64,000 nucleotides of DNA. Origin: Haberlea rhodopensis (taxonomy: Eukaryota > Streptophyta > Magnoliopsida > Lamiales > Gesneriaceae). Position numbers and translations under genes: made by a program. This document shows, piece after piece, positions 32,812 through 44,520 of this stretch. The first letter of the stretch is position 1. Each line of letters begins with the position of its first letter. The notes under the pieces were generated by a model. It saw nothing but the letters and a program-made list of their open reading frames with translations. It did no database searches and was not told where the DNA came from. The stretch covers positions 39,605-103,604 of the forward strand of contig CAJQUN010001121.1 of the NCBI GenBank assembly GCA_907163345.1. The letters are read 5' to 3'.

Positions 32812-34649
32812 AGTGAAAATATGACGTGGCTGGAAAAATTGTTTTTTGCATTGGAGGGTTAACTATGTTTCACAATAATACATACGAGCTTATCCATGAA
32901 TTATCTTGTTAGTTCAAGATCTTCAAACTAAGGGCTCACATCCAACCATGTCAGCACATATACTTTAATAAAAAATAAATGAAGCAGCGAAACAACGAAT
33001 TTGTACCGTGAGACACTAAAATATAGGGATCCAAATGGTGCTCAAAATAAATGAAACTTGCTTATAAATGAAATCAAACAAGTAATTCTTATAATAAATT
33101 AATAATAAAATAAGGTCATAACCTAGACAAATTTTAAAGTTTAATTCACACAACCAATAGTGAACCGAAGAGAAGCTACTGGACCACTTCAATGAGCGTG
33201 CAGGTGAAGGTAACTAAACATGGAAGAGACAAATCAGTTTGGACCGATGAAGTGGCAGTAAAGTTAATTATCAAAGATGTCTAGTTCTAAATAAATCACA
33301 TAGTAGAGTCAATAAGGAACTCAGTGCAAGGCATACCCTTCTTTTGGCCGGAGATATTTTTACACCCTTTACAACTGCATCCATCTGAGCACCCAACATT
33401 AACCTTTCGAAAAAAAAGAAACTCACTTTTTCACGAACAATGAAAGGGAAAAGATTTTTTTTAAAAAAATAAATTTAAATATAATAATTGGTTTATGACG
33501 ATTTTAAGCTTAAGCTTGAAAGGCTCTGGATATTTTTTTTTTCCCCAAAATAAAGTTCCAAATTGTGAAATATTGAGCAAAGAGGAAATTGGTTTCATTT
33601 TTTTGTAAAATTCTCATGATGCTATAAGAACCAACAAACCCAAAAACAACCAACTAAAAGATAAGACGCATCGCATGGAAAAAGCAACAAATGTAGACAG
33701 AAACAGCTCATTTGCAGGCATCAATCAAATGGCAATTGGTAAGAAGCCATCGGAGGTAAATATATTGACAAAGTAGAAAAATACGCACATCATGCACTCT
33801 AACTATGATGCTAAAAGCAGAGTTCAAAAGATAATGCAAGTTGATAATCAAGTCGACATGACACTTTTGGGAGCAGCCAAATGATTTTACCTTCGCAACA
33901 ACAAATTGACTTTTGTGTCCTTATAATGGGTGTAACAAATCTGAAAGCAAGCTGTCGAATTTTCTTTCTTTTTCTAGCCAAACTGCTTCACAAATATTTA
34001 ACATGACAAATAACTGAATTACATGCAAGCTAGAATGAAAAGCTTCAACAACAAAAGTCAATGCTAAGTTGCTAACCCAAAATAATATCTTCAAAAGATT
34101 TAAAACAAAAAAATGGAGATTTTTTTTAGGCAAAGTCACAGGATCAATGGAGATTTTGAGCCCCAATCTGCTTAAACAGATCAACAAAATCTAAAATGGA
34201 AATTTCGAGCCCCAATGAAAACTGCATGGTTGAACCATAAAGCTTTTCTATCACCAAAGATAACAAATATAATCATAATATATAATCTGAACAAAAATTA
34301 AAGGAATATAATTATGTCAAGAGAACCAGAATCATGAAAAAAAATTAGACTTACGTTGTCTCTGAGAGTCTTTTGTCCTTGTCAAGTCATAACAAAAATA
34401 GACCCATGTAAAACACAATAGTTATGGCGCTAAAAATCTGTAGGCAAAAACAGCTTGAACACATAAATGGTTGCTACATTTTAAAAATTCACACTATGCT
34501 AGAACAATTAAAGATTTTAAAACCCCGACTTAAAGCATGTATTCTCAGTTGAAAAATGAAAACTACAACTGTATGCACATAAATAGTTCAAAAACAGAAA
34601 AATGGAAACAGTTGTAATATGGATATTGTAGATAATTGCAGTCTTAAGA

Positions 34650-35142
34650 GGAGACATGAATAATTTTTTTGAAATCTCTCATTTTTGTTTGTTTGTTGAT
34701 AAGAGTACCCTGTAGTGTATAGAGGAACATACCCACATAACAAGTTCCAATATCTATTTTGGGGTAGTTATCATTCTTATTGGTGATTATTTCTTTAACA
34801 AGTTCGGTTTGAGTCACCACCAGCTGACCTTGAAGACCATTCCATGTCAGAAGTAGGCCCCTACACATACGAAAAACATTGTATTCAAAGCTCAAACTAA
34901 GAAATATGACTATAGCGTCGAAGATTTGGTGAGAATTTCTTACCATTGAGGTTTATCCATGCATGAACATGAGATAAAATTCTTGGGAGTATGTTATGTG
35001 AAATACCTTCCATTGCCTTTTTTCCATAGAAACCCTTCTCATGGGTAATATCCTTCGTGTTTTCATATACAAATCTGTATGAAGGATCATCTATCCGTTG
35101 AGATTTCATCAGGTATTGAACCAGAATTAGGTTTAGCCACAC
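34650..35142 (-). pseudogene. Captured cytochrome P450 N-terminal fragment (CYP72-clan-like)
   Basis: Exon-like piece 1 (about 35142-34945) reads YLMKSQRIDDPSYRFVYENT... MEGISHNILPRILSHVHAWI. A GTAAG donor follows. Piece 2 (about 34871-34650) reads LLTWNGLQGQLVVTQTELVK then EIITNKNDNYPK and a diverged GMFLYTLQGTLINKQTKM. These match the region after the membrane anchor of plant CYP72-clan enzymes (from memory closest to CYP749 types): GPSYRF.. GNTKEI, H.H.WI..YG, and WNG.QAQLVVT.PELVKEIL. The heme-binding half is absent. P450s are ER-bound monooxygenases; this fragment is non-functional. Confidence 0.72.
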
Positions 35143-35464
35143 TTTCTTAAGAAATCAGAAAGGGGTGGACAAGAAATATAAGAAAAACCAGCGTTTACAA
35201 TAAGAGTAATTATCTGTACAAGTATAACCATCATATTTTCTCGAATACTATTGATTTGGCATCAACGCAAAGCTAAAGTACTGAGATCCTGCCTCGGTGA
35301 CACAAAAACCAAATACATAATCGAAGAGGCTCTATATCTAATCAGCTTATGAACAAATGACTTTCTAGAAAACTACTACACTATCCCCCACAAACAAGGT
35401 CCAAATACACCCCTGGGTAGGTACACATCACAAACAAATGAGTTGACCATGTAAAAACCATTAC

Positions 35465-36064
35465 TCGCCGTCTTGTATGGGTATTTCTCGCGAACTTGCT
35501 TCGGAAGTTTAACTTGCAACTCGAATACATCATCCCCTCTAAGCATGTCCCGTAGCCATGTGACCCAGTTTTCATAGACACCTGAAATAAGGGAACAAAC
35601 ATCGAATTGAATGCATTTGAAGGTTCACCATCAGCTTAGACATAGAAAGAAAACTGATATTGTCTCACATTTTTCAGACATACATGATGCGTTAACTACG
35701 CAACAAACTCAATAATAGTAATGAACAAAGGAGACACCCAATGGCTACTGTTATAAGCACATCTTCAAGAAGATGTATTTATCTTCTTCAATTTAACGAA
35801 GTTATGGTTTTGCACCTTCCAATTGAATCTTTATACTCATATATGTATAAACAAGTCTGTAAAGACCTTGACAGGTATCAGGAGCTCAAGAGCTCCTCTG
35901 ATTACCCCACTTAGAATATTGCAAAAGTAAAGACCTTGACAGGTATCAGGAAGCTCAACAAAGTCTACTTGTGGATTATCCTCCAAAATTTTACTGTAGG
36001 TTGTTCCCTCAACGTCCCAGTTCGTGACAGATGCAGTGACACCCAGAAACATTTTGAATCCAAC
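35465..36064 (-). pseudogene. BET3: Captured BET3/TRAPPC3 fragment
   Basis: Piece 1 (36064 to about 35868), after an acceptor GAACAG, reads GFKMFLGVTASVTNWDVEGT, ILEDNPQVDFVELPDTCQGL and YFCNILSGVIRGALE. Piece 2 (35581-35465), after TATTTCAG, reads VSMKT then, following a one-base deletion, VTWLRDMLRGDDVFELQVKL and PKQVREKYPYK. Together these are the last two exons of plant BET3, ending just before the natural C-terminus. BET3 is a core subunit of the TRAPP vesicle-tethering complex at the ER-Golgi. After GALE a short stretch of the preceding ELPDTCQGLY DNA is repeated out of frame (see 35869-35959). The intron between the pieces is retained, so capture was from genomic DNA. Confidence 0.87.
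35869..35959 (-). repeat. Short direct repeat inside the BET3 fragment
   Basis: TAAAGACCTTGACAGGTATC followed by AGG(A)AGCTCA occurs at about 35869 and again at about 35930. The second copy is true BET3 coding sequence and the first is the displaced duplicate that wrecks the frame after GALE. Confidence 0.85.
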
Positions 36065-36482
36065 CTGTTCATATCAGGTTTTGAATAATGGATTCAATAA
36101 AACATTATGCTCAAAATCATGCCATCATCTCAAAGAGGCGTTCATACATCAACAAGACAAGGGAAATATGATGAATAGATCAGACGACACAGTGGCTTAA
36201 TAATAATCTTTTAAAAGTAGCTTCCAAAGTCACGTAATCTACTCAGAGTGAAATGCTATCCTAAATCATGTCTACCTAGATTCACCCAATCATATAAAGC
36301 ACTTGAAGCCATTCCTCACGTGACTGATCATGATCTAGCAAACAGAGTGTGAAACACCGTTTTCCCGTGGATTCTGGTGGATCTAACCGAATTCGGAGCC
36401 TCCGAATTGCCGCAAGGTGTTATGGTTTGCCTATAGTACGAAATGATAATTGAAATAGCTCTAATTATTTTAGTGAACAAAA

Positions 36483-36544
36483 CATCCATATGGGGTTAAA
36501 CAAAAGCTTTCTTCATCCATATGGGATTAAACAAAAGCTTTCTT
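36483..36544. repeat. 31-bp tandem duplication in Helitron 2
   Basis: Two units start at 36483 and 36514 (CATCCATATGGG(G/A)TTAAACA...) with one mismatch. The surrounding 36480-36730 has an exon-like composition but no recognisable protein. Confidence 0.9.
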
Positions 36545-37125
36545 CATCTATCACAAAGACGAAATTCTGCAGAGATCGAAACTGCGGCTGCGTCTCGAAA
36601 GCCGGAGACAAAACGTGAAAGCTGCAACACATCTTCTAACTGTGGCGAAGGAAAACAAAAAATACCCCATATTACTGGTGAGAGCAACCAAAGGAAAAAA
36701 TGAAAATGAGACAAGAAACGCTCGATCAAAAGCTTAAAATAATAGCAAACAAAGGGGAAGAATCATCTTCCCGTTACATAAAGAGGAAATAAATTATTAC
36801 ATATGAAGGGGACGAAGTGAAGATGCGCAGCGGCGACGCGAAGTTGAACAACGACGGCGTGAAGATGAGCGGCATGAAGGGTCTGAGAGTTGCGTGAAAA
36901 AGGCGCTTAGGGTTGAAGGGTTTGTTAGTTGATGAGAGGTGCGTGAAGATGTGGTACTTGATTTATAAAAAAAAGATAAGAAAAATAACTTAAAGGATCA
37001 TAATGCAAGAAGCCCCAAAATAATTATAGGACCAAAATGAAAGGAAAACAAAGTTTACTGTTCATAACTTTTAGAAATTTGACTCAGTTCACTATAGCAT
37101 AGTTTGTTAGCTTATTATATTGGTA

Positions 37126-37890
37126 AATATATATATATATATATGCACACACAAGATATAGGCAGCTCGGGTATGGGCCGACTGCTGAGAGATGCGTGGC
37201 TGCATTAAATTAGGGGTGCTTTGCATGCGAGGAATATATGTGGCACCTCGACATCAAAGACATATTTATTTTATTTTTTTGCACAAAAAGAAAATATATT
37301 AACTAAAGAAAATCTTGACAATTATAATCAAACGTAGAAAATCTTAACATAAGCGCACAAGCCAAACAAAAGCGGAATTTTCGGGTGAAAAGAGAAAATG
37401 AATCACGGCAAGAGCACAAGATTGTGAGAAGAAAGGGGCCTCGCTCCCCTCAAACCACAAAGCCCAAACTATGGACACATAAGAGACATGTCTTCCAATA
37501 CAAGTTAAGGTACAACGGGAGATAGACGAATGGCATAAACCAATAAAGAGACGACAAACATGCAAGCCATCATATCCAAAACCTTACGAAAAGCTATAAA
37601 ACTGGATGATGCACGAAAGCGACATGCGTCCTAGTCAAAACCAGAAATAACTTCAACAATGAAATAGCCACCACCATAAAGACAAAAGAGTAGCACAGAG
37701 TAATCAAGTGGCATACATCATATAACAACTGCACACATAACCAGAATTTCCAATAAACACAACAGGCAAATAAACATAAAATAGACAATTATAAAACAAT
37801 AGAAAAAAGAGAGAACCCGAACAACTGGTTAGCCACATGCAAAATAATACATGGGTTGCCCCCAAATTCTAAGCATGCCACCAAGAAGCA
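37126..37890. other. DNA between Helitron 2 and the glycine-rich relic
   Basis: TA microsatellite at its left edge, then non-coding DNA. Minus-strand frames at 37344-37788 lack any recognised domain. Part of it is probably the 3' UTR of the glycine-rich gene. Confidence 0.35.
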
Positions 37891-38142
37891 TCATGTCGTA
37901 CGGCAGGGTTGCGACGCAACCACCGCCAAAATAGGATAACACACCCAAAGCATGACAGGAGACCAAACAGAGCCACTGTACAATCCCGAGCCGCCACCGC
38001 CACCGCCTAAACCACCTCGATCACCCGCACCATTGCCAAATGCACCATCTCCACCAAGACCACCTGCGAGGCCGCCTCCACTACCACCGTCAAAACCACC
38101 CCAACCACCAAGATCGCCACCTACTCCACCACCGAGTCCACG

Positions 38143-39335
38143 TGTTGGAATCGAAGATGGGGGGTGAATGAGGTTCCTTGGCTACTTTAGCGTTTTAAAA
38201 TGAATTTGAAAAAAGTCAAGTTTGCGCTGCGGAAGACTTGATGTCAATCGACAAATAAACAATATGAAGAAATAAGTAAATGGGTAAATTAAATAAAGCG
38301 ATAAATGACACAAATATTTGTTATAGAAGTTCGGCGATGAATCGCCTACGTCTCCTCTTTCCGGCTAGATAACTTCCAACCGAGGTTCCACTAGAATAAC
38401 TTTGATCTTGGCCTTAAGGGCTCCAAGTTAGCCATAACACACTATTCCCGAGTACCACACTATTCACGAGTCTTCTTGGCCTTAAGGGCTCCAAGGATAG
38501 CCACACAAAACTCTTCCCGAGTTACCCACACTCTTCAATAGTCTTCTTGGCCTTAAGGGCTCCAAGGATAGCCACACACTTGCACCAACTTCACTTGTTG
38601 ATGTCTTATACAATTTCTAACTTGTGTCGGTGTTGGAGGACCTTACAATAAATCAAATAACACATTCACGGTGTACCAACGCGAAGAATCAAAAGCTCTC
38701 ACACAAGAAATAAATTACAAACTCCAATACAATACAAATGTATGAAGTTTGCGATGCTAGAATGATTTTGATTGAACAAAGCTTTCTTCTGTGTACCCTC
38801 TTGTTTCTTGTCTTCAAAATGCTCCAAAACATCCATATTTATAGTGTAGAAGGCCCACAAGGCTTCTACTAGCCGTTGCTACAATTAAGGCTTGAATCAC
38901 TCCAAGATCGCCTCGTACGATCTCCATCGCCGCGCACCAACGGTTGAATCTTCATTGATCGCCTCAGGCGATCGTTACCAAAAATCAATGTTATAGATTC
39001 GGTTGATCACAACTCTTCATCGCCTCAAACGAAGTCCCCATCGCCTCAAACGTTCCAGGCATCGCCTCAGGCGATCTCGCCATGTGCGTGGTCCTCGGCG
39101 TCGCTTCAGTCGATGTGCGGGGCGAAGTCTCCCTTGGATGCCATCGCCTGGGGCGATCTGCCCGATGCCTTGCACATTTGACTTCTTTCAAACAATCCAC
39201 TTTTCAATCAACTAAACATGTACACTAAGTAGACACATTAGTATAACAAACACAAGTTTTGTTGATCATCAAAACTCATGAATAATTCGGAGATAAATTA
39301 AGCATTAAACTCAACAATGCGTTTAAGGCTCAACA
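38143..39335 (-). repeat. 3' LTR of Copia A copy 2
   Basis: 1193 bp, TGTTGAGCC at the minus-strand start and CCAACA at the end. It has a TATA box at 38836-38843 and three 21-bp repeats at 39018-39080. It is full length when compared with copy 1. Confidence 0.9.
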
Positions 39336-39354
39336 AATCTCCCTTTTTTTTATG
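39336..39354 (-). other. Polypurine tract of Copia A copy 2
   Basis: The minus strand reads AAAAAAAAGGGAGATT directly before the 3' LTR TGTTGAGCC. This is the plus-strand primer for reverse transcription. Confidence 0.8.
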
Positions 39355-40260
39355 ATCACAAAACTTGATAAACTTGAAGATGTAATATGCATGAAATATG
39401 AGTAAACAAGACTCCCCCTTAACAATTGCATAGCACATACAAGATTTACCAAGTAAAGCATAATACAAAAAACTCTCCCCCTCAAAACATGCATGTGTTA
39501 AGCTCTCCCCTCAAACCATGCATGTATTAAGCTTCAAGTTTATCACAAAATTCTCCCCCTTTTTGTGATAATCAAAAAGCACAAAGTTCAAATAAGCATA
39601 GCACAAATATATGTTGACATATATCTATAGTCTAACAATTTACACATGTTCCGTATCAAACATATAATAGCCATAACAAGCATAAGATTAAATCATTTAG
39701 AGGAAGACAAACATGTGTTTAAGGCAATCAACAATGAATTCTAAATTTTGCAAAGTATGCATATGTTCTACTAAGAGTTCATGCACTCATGCCCAATAGA
39801 CATTAAAATTCTCAATGCATCATTATTAACATTTGATAAGTTAATGAAAGTAAAATCATTGAGGCCATAGAAACAATAAAGTTATATGACATTCTTAGCC
39901 CATGATCCAAGATTGAGCATCTAAACAATTAAAGCATGCTTAATCATATTTTATTGATTTTCACATTGCATATTCAAATTGAACTCATGGCACATCAAGA
40001 TATTTACCATAAAGAGATAAGCTTAAGTCATGCATCAAAACAATTTAAATGTGCATATGCTGGGAAATGCATTTTACTATCAATGAATATTGAACTACAT
40101 TATTTATTGGTCACAATTAATTTGTGCCAATGAAATTTTGAATTGCTCTTTTTAAATGCACAATTACAATTCAAAATAAATTTACCTTGGATGATAGGAA
40201 TGAATTCATATCATCGGTCATTTACATCGCGCTTCCTCTATTGTGGTGCATAAGATAATT
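39355..40260. other. Non-coding internal region of Copia A copy 2
   Basis: AT-rich sequence between gag and the polypurine tract, with several CTCCCCCT-type pyrimidine words (39411-39565). No pol domain in any frame. The part next to gag (40165-40255) matches 85-170 of copy 1. Confidence 0.7.
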
Positions 40261-40321
40261 TCCTCCCTTGAGATGCTAGTGCCTTCATCCTCTCTCCCTT
40301 TGTTGTTCCTACAAAACATGT

Positions 40322-41750
40322 TCATGATTGGAGGATCTTTGGTACCCATTTGATTTTTGGTCCTTGCGGGTTAGCTTTCATCGATACCTTTGGAATCCAT
40401 TTCCACCTCTTGTTTGGTTGGTATTGGTTTTTAGCAAATCTACATTTATTCTTTGTATGACCAACCTTGCAACAATAAGTGCAAGTAAGGGAAATACGCT
40501 TAGCTTTAGTCAACAAGTTTGAAAAAGTTTAGTCCGGCTTTATCGACGCTATATTGTTGCAATCTAAACTTGCAAAAGGATTTCTTCAAAGAACTTAATT
40601 CATTTTTCAATGAATTGTTTTCTTCATCTCTCTTGGCTAACTCAAGTTTGAGTAATTTGTTACTCATCTTGGTTTTGCCAAGAACATTAATAAGCTCATT
40701 ATATGTTTCTAATAACCCATCGAAAGATGGTACCTCATCGTCGCTTTCCTCTTCTTTGTCATTTGCATCATCTTTGGTCATGAGACAAAAAGTTTGTTGC
40801 TTCTTCTTCATCGGAGTCACTATCACTCCATGTGGCCATTAGAGCTTTCTTCTTCCCTTTATCCTCTTTCTTCTTCCTAGGACATTCACATAATGATCTT
40901 TATATTGACAATAATGACATGTTACCTCTTGTTTAAAATCATGTTTGGTAGCACCCGGGGTCTTTAGCTTGTTGTATTTGTTGTAGAATTTCTTGAACTT
41001 TCTTGTGAACAAGATCATTTCTTCATCATCTTCATCGTCAGATTGTTCTTTCCTTCCGACCAATGTTATCCCCTTTCTTATGGATCTATCTCCCTCCTTT
41101 ATTCCCTTCCGGGTTGACACTTCAAGCTCATGGGTCACCAAGGTTCCATGGAGGTCGTCAAGATCATATGACGCACTATCTCCTTTGTTGGATTCAATGA
41201 TAATCGTCCTCTTGGCATCACATTCTTGTGGTAAGGCTCTAAGGGCTCTTCTCCTTATTTGCTTTGGAGGAGACTCCTCACCAAGTTGGGCAAGCTCATT
41301 GATGATTTGAGTGAGCCTTCTAAATATTGAATCAATGTTTTCTCCGGACTCCTTCTCAAAGGTTTCATACTTGAGTTGTAGAAGATCTATCTTTGTCTCA
41401 TTCACTTGGTTTTTGCCCTCATGACAAATTTGCAATTTGTCCCAAATTTCCTTTACGGTTGAGCACATCGAGATCCGGTTGTACTCCTTCATATCTAAAG
41501 CACAATGCAAAATATTAATAGCTTTAGCATTTTGAGAAATTAAAATCATATCCGCCCTTGTAAAGTCGTCCATTTCTTTGGGAACATTCCTTCCCTCAAC
41601 TTCCTTCAAAGGAATATGTGGACCTCTTACAATAATCTTCCATAGGTCATAATCTACGGATTGAATATATAGAGAAATTCTATTTTTTTCAATATCCGTA
41701 GTTATCACCCGTGAAGAGCGGTAGTCGATTGGTCGATTGACCTTGAGCAA
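40322..41750 (-). pseudogene. Copia gag (UBN2-type) of Copia A copy 2
   Basis: The minus-strand frame 41750-40839 holds ISLYIQSVDYDLWKIIVRGP, the UBN2 region (CSTVKEIWDKLQICHEGKNQ and IFRRLTQIINELAQLGEESP), then a broken first knuckle (CHYCQYKDHY, whose last Cys is lost at a frame change). The frame 40826-40506 has the acidic coiled coil. The frame 40516-40322 has CTYCCKVGHTKNKC and KRWKWIPKVSMKANPQGPK. The order and stop point match copy 1. Frameshifts make it inactive. Confidence 0.87.
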
Positions 41751-41802
41751 ACTAATTTGCTAGATTATCCATAAAAAAATTGATTTAAAACAAAATTCAA
41801 AT

Positions 41803-41816
41803 GGCTCTGATACCAC
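41803..41816 (-). other. Primer-binding site of Copia A copy 2
   Basis: The minus strand reads TGGTATCAGAGCC, an exact Met-tRNA primer site, next to the LTR end at 41818. Confidence 0.9.
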
Positions 41817-41817
41817 T

Positions 41818-42613
41818 TGTTGATGTCTTATACAATTTCCAACTTGCGTCGGTGTTGAAGGACCTTACAATAAATCAAATAACACCTTCACTGTGTACCA
41901 ACACGAAGAATCAAAAGCTCTCACACAAGAAATAAATTACAAACTCCAAGACAACACAAATGTATGAAGTTTGCAATGCTAGAATGATTTTGATTGAGCA
42001 AAGCTTTCTTGTAGTGTACTCTCTTGTTTCTTGTCTTCAAAATGCTCCAAAACATCCATATTTATAGTGTAGAAGGTCCCCAAGGCTCCTACTAGCCTTT
42101 GCTACACTTAAGGCTTGAATCACTCCAAGATCGGCTCAGCCATCGCCGTGGGCGATCTCCATCGCCGAGCACCAACAGACGAATTCTTCACTGATCGCCT
42201 CAGGCGATGTCCCGATCGCCTCAGACGATCATTACCAAAAATCAATGACATAACTTCGGTTGATCATAACTCTTCATCGCCTCAAACGAAGTCCCCATCA
42301 CCTCAAACGTTCCAGGCATCGCCTCAGGCGATCTAGCCATCGCCTCAGGCGATCTCGCCATGAGCGTGGTCCTCGGCGTCGCTTCAGTCGATGTGCGGGG
42401 CGAAGTCTCCCTTGGCTGCCATAGCCTGGGGCGATCTGCCCGATGCCTTGCACATTTGACTTCCTTCAAACAATCCACTTTTCAATCAACTAAACATGTG
42501 CACTAAGTAGACAAATTAGTATAACAAACACAAGTTTTGTTGATCATCAAAACTCATAAATAATTCGGAGATAAATTAATCATTAAACTCAACAATGCGT
42601 TTAAGGCGCAACA
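41818..42613 (-). repeat. 5' LTR of Copia A copy 2, internally deleted
   Basis: 796 bp. The LTR edge CTTGTTG at 41817-41823 is fused directly to ATGTCTTATACAATTTCC, which in the intact LTRs lies about 400 bp further in, after an identical ACTTGTTG. TATA box at 42059-42066, four 21-bp repeats at 42275-42358. Confidence 0.88.
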
Positions 42614-43198
42614 CCACGCCCTACCCAACCGCCAAGACCGCCACCTCCACCCAACCCACCACGAAAATCGAGGGACCACCTTCGACTCCATCGTCGGGAT
42701 CACTACCAAGACCAAACCCATTGCCGAATTCCACACCTCCATCAAGGCCCCCAACATAACCAAACCCACCACGAGCATCTCCATCTAGGTTCCCACCAAG
42801 ACCAAACCCATCACCAATTCTAATAAACAGCTTGAGTTCGAGCCTCAACTTCACCCCAAATTCTATGTATTTGTCAATACCCAAAAAAAACTCGAGACGG
42901 GTATAGAGGTTTCTATGAGATTTTTACTATATCTAACATACGCAACATGAACACACGTGTATATATATATTAAGTGAAATCACTTTTATGCTGGCCGACT
43001 TTTTTAATTATTTGATCCAAAAAAATATATTTATCAAAATAACATTCTATTATATATATATATATATAATAAAGAAGTCGTCATATCAGATTGCGACTTC
43101 TATATATAAATAATTTTTATATGGAAGTTAACATATGAGATAACGACTTACATATATAAATATTTTTTATATGAAAGTTGCTATCTGATTTGACGACT

Positions 43199-43264
<66 letters not shown>
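43199..43264. repeat. (TA)n microsatellite
   Basis: Pure TA dinucleotides for about 65 bp inside the left arm of the foldback element. Confidence 0.97.
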
Positions 43265-43269
<5 letters not shown>

Positions 43270-43836
43270 GTTGTCATCTGAGATGACGACTCATATAGTA
43301 TAAACTTATAATATAAAAATAAAATAAATTTTTTACTGTAAAAATTAAAATAGAGTGATAGTAACACAAAATATTGAGAAAGTTGGACTGAATCTGTGAA
43401 GGACAATATAGAGATAAAATATTAGATTTTTGAGTTTTTTTTGCATGAAAATTGATAAATAAGGATAATATAATTATCAAATAGTTCTTTTAAAATAATT
43501 TAACTAGTATCTCTCTATTCAATCACAAAAACAAATGATCTACGAAAAGTTTGAAAAATGATTATATTCAAAAGTAACAAAATTTACAAAAATATCTTAA
43601 ATAAAAAGATGTTTTATACAAGAAGTTCTCGAGTAAGATATAGTATAAACTGTAATATCCTTTGTCCCATATTGGTTGTGGATGAAAATTTAAAGTGGTT
43701 TATAAAGGCTTACAATGGACTATTATAGCAACTTGGGTTAACCATTTTCGTAGAGCGAGGACGTATACAAAGTAGTTGCTATAGGAGCCCATTGTGCAGT
43801 CGTGTTTCGCGGGCCTGGGCCCGGGGTGTGACAGAA

Positions 43837-43849
43837 TGGTATCAGAGCC
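43837..43849 (+). other. TRIM primer-binding site 1
   Basis: TGGTATCAGAGCC, an exact Met-tRNA primer site, three bases after the LTR end. Confidence 0.92.
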
Positions 43850-44507
43850 TGTCACCGGCAGGAAACACCGGGAGATAAGTGCTATGCGGGGCAAAGTGCT
43901 ACGTGCGTTGGAGTCACCTCTTGAACCAAAAAGGGCAAAGTGCTACACGACGGGGGCCACCTCTTGAACCTGCGGGGCAGAGTGCCACGTGCGTGGGAGC
44001 CACCTCTTGAACCTGCGGGGCAAAGTGCTACATGACGGGAGTCACCTCTTGAACCTGTAGGAGCCACCTCTAGATTCTCAGTGCCGGTGGATCGATGAGT
44101 TAGGTCGCGACGAGGGTGTCGCGTTCTAAAGGAGGGGTGATTGTAATACCCTTTGTCCCACACTGGTTGTTGATGAAAATTTAAAGTGGTTTATAAAGGC
44201 TTCAATGGACTATAACAACTTGGGTCAACCATTTTCGTAGAGCGAGGACGGATACAAAGTAGTTGCTATAGGAGCCCATTGTGCAGTCGCGTTTGCGCGA
44301 GCCTGGGCCCAGGGCGTGATTGTAATACCATTGTCCCACATTGGTTGTGGATGAAAATTTAAAAGTGGTTTATAAAGGCTTACAATGAACTATTATAGCA
44401 ACTTGGGTTAACCACTTTCGTATAGCGAGGACGGATACGAAGTAGTTGCTATAGGAGCCCATTGTGCAGTCACGCTTGCGTGGGCCTGGGTCCGGGGCGT
44501 GACAGAA

Positions 44508-44520
44508 TGGTATCAGAGCC
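44508..44520 (+). other. TRIM primer-binding site 2
   Basis: TGGTATCAGAGCC, in the same position relative to the third LTR. Confidence 0.92.

Larger units (their letters stand above)
32778..37125 (-). mobile_element. Non-autonomous Helitron 2 carrying BET3 and P450 fragments
   Basis: Read on the minus strand, the 3' end is a 10-bp perfect hairpin GGCACCGTGC/GCACGGTGCC (32811-32789), then CAATAAA and CTAG ending at 32778 with T outside, the same layout as Helitron 1. The proposed 5' end near 37125 reads TACCAATATAATAAGCTAAC, close to TACCTATATAATAAGTGTCT of Helitron 3. Between them are fragments of BET3/TRAPPC3 (35465-36064) and a cytochrome P450 (34650-35142), both on the Helitron strand. 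No Rep/helicase. The 3' end is firm and the 5' end is inferred from similarity only. It sits about 170 bp upstream of the CCCH gene start. Confidence 0.68.
38143..42613 (-). mobile_element. Copia-type family A, copy 2, complete with target duplication
   Basis: 4471 bp. On the minus strand: 5' LTR 42613-41818, primer site, gag 41750-40322, about 900 bp non-coding, a polypurine tract and 3' LTR 39335-38143. The duplication CCACG flanks it (38138-38142 and 42614-42618). There is no trace of protease, integrase or reverse transcriptase, as in copy 1. The two LTRs differ in length (1193 against 796 bp) because of one internal deletion in the 5' LTR. Confidence 0.93.
37891..42884 (-). pseudogene. 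Glycine-rich protein relic split by the Copia A element
   Basis: The upstream part (42884-42614) reads GDGFGLGGNLDGDARGGFGY, then EFGNGFGLGSDPDDGVEGG. After a one-base frame change near 42665-42680 it reads FRGGLGGGGGLGGWVGRG. The downstream part (38142-37891) reads GLGGGVGGDLGGWGGFDGGS... GDRGGLGGGGGGGSGLY and a hydrophobic tail to a TGA at 37893-37891. The two parts meet in the same glycine frame once the element and one CCACG duplication are removed. There is no ATG or signal peptide upstream (the open frame starts at TTG), so the gene was probably already decaying. It resembles cell-wall or GRP-type glycine-rich proteins; function unknown. Confidence 0.65.

Noticed and set aside
37952..38167. 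Proline-rich open frame on the plus strand
   Set aside because: It is the reverse strand of the glycine-rich relic and runs across the Copia insertion junction into the LTR.
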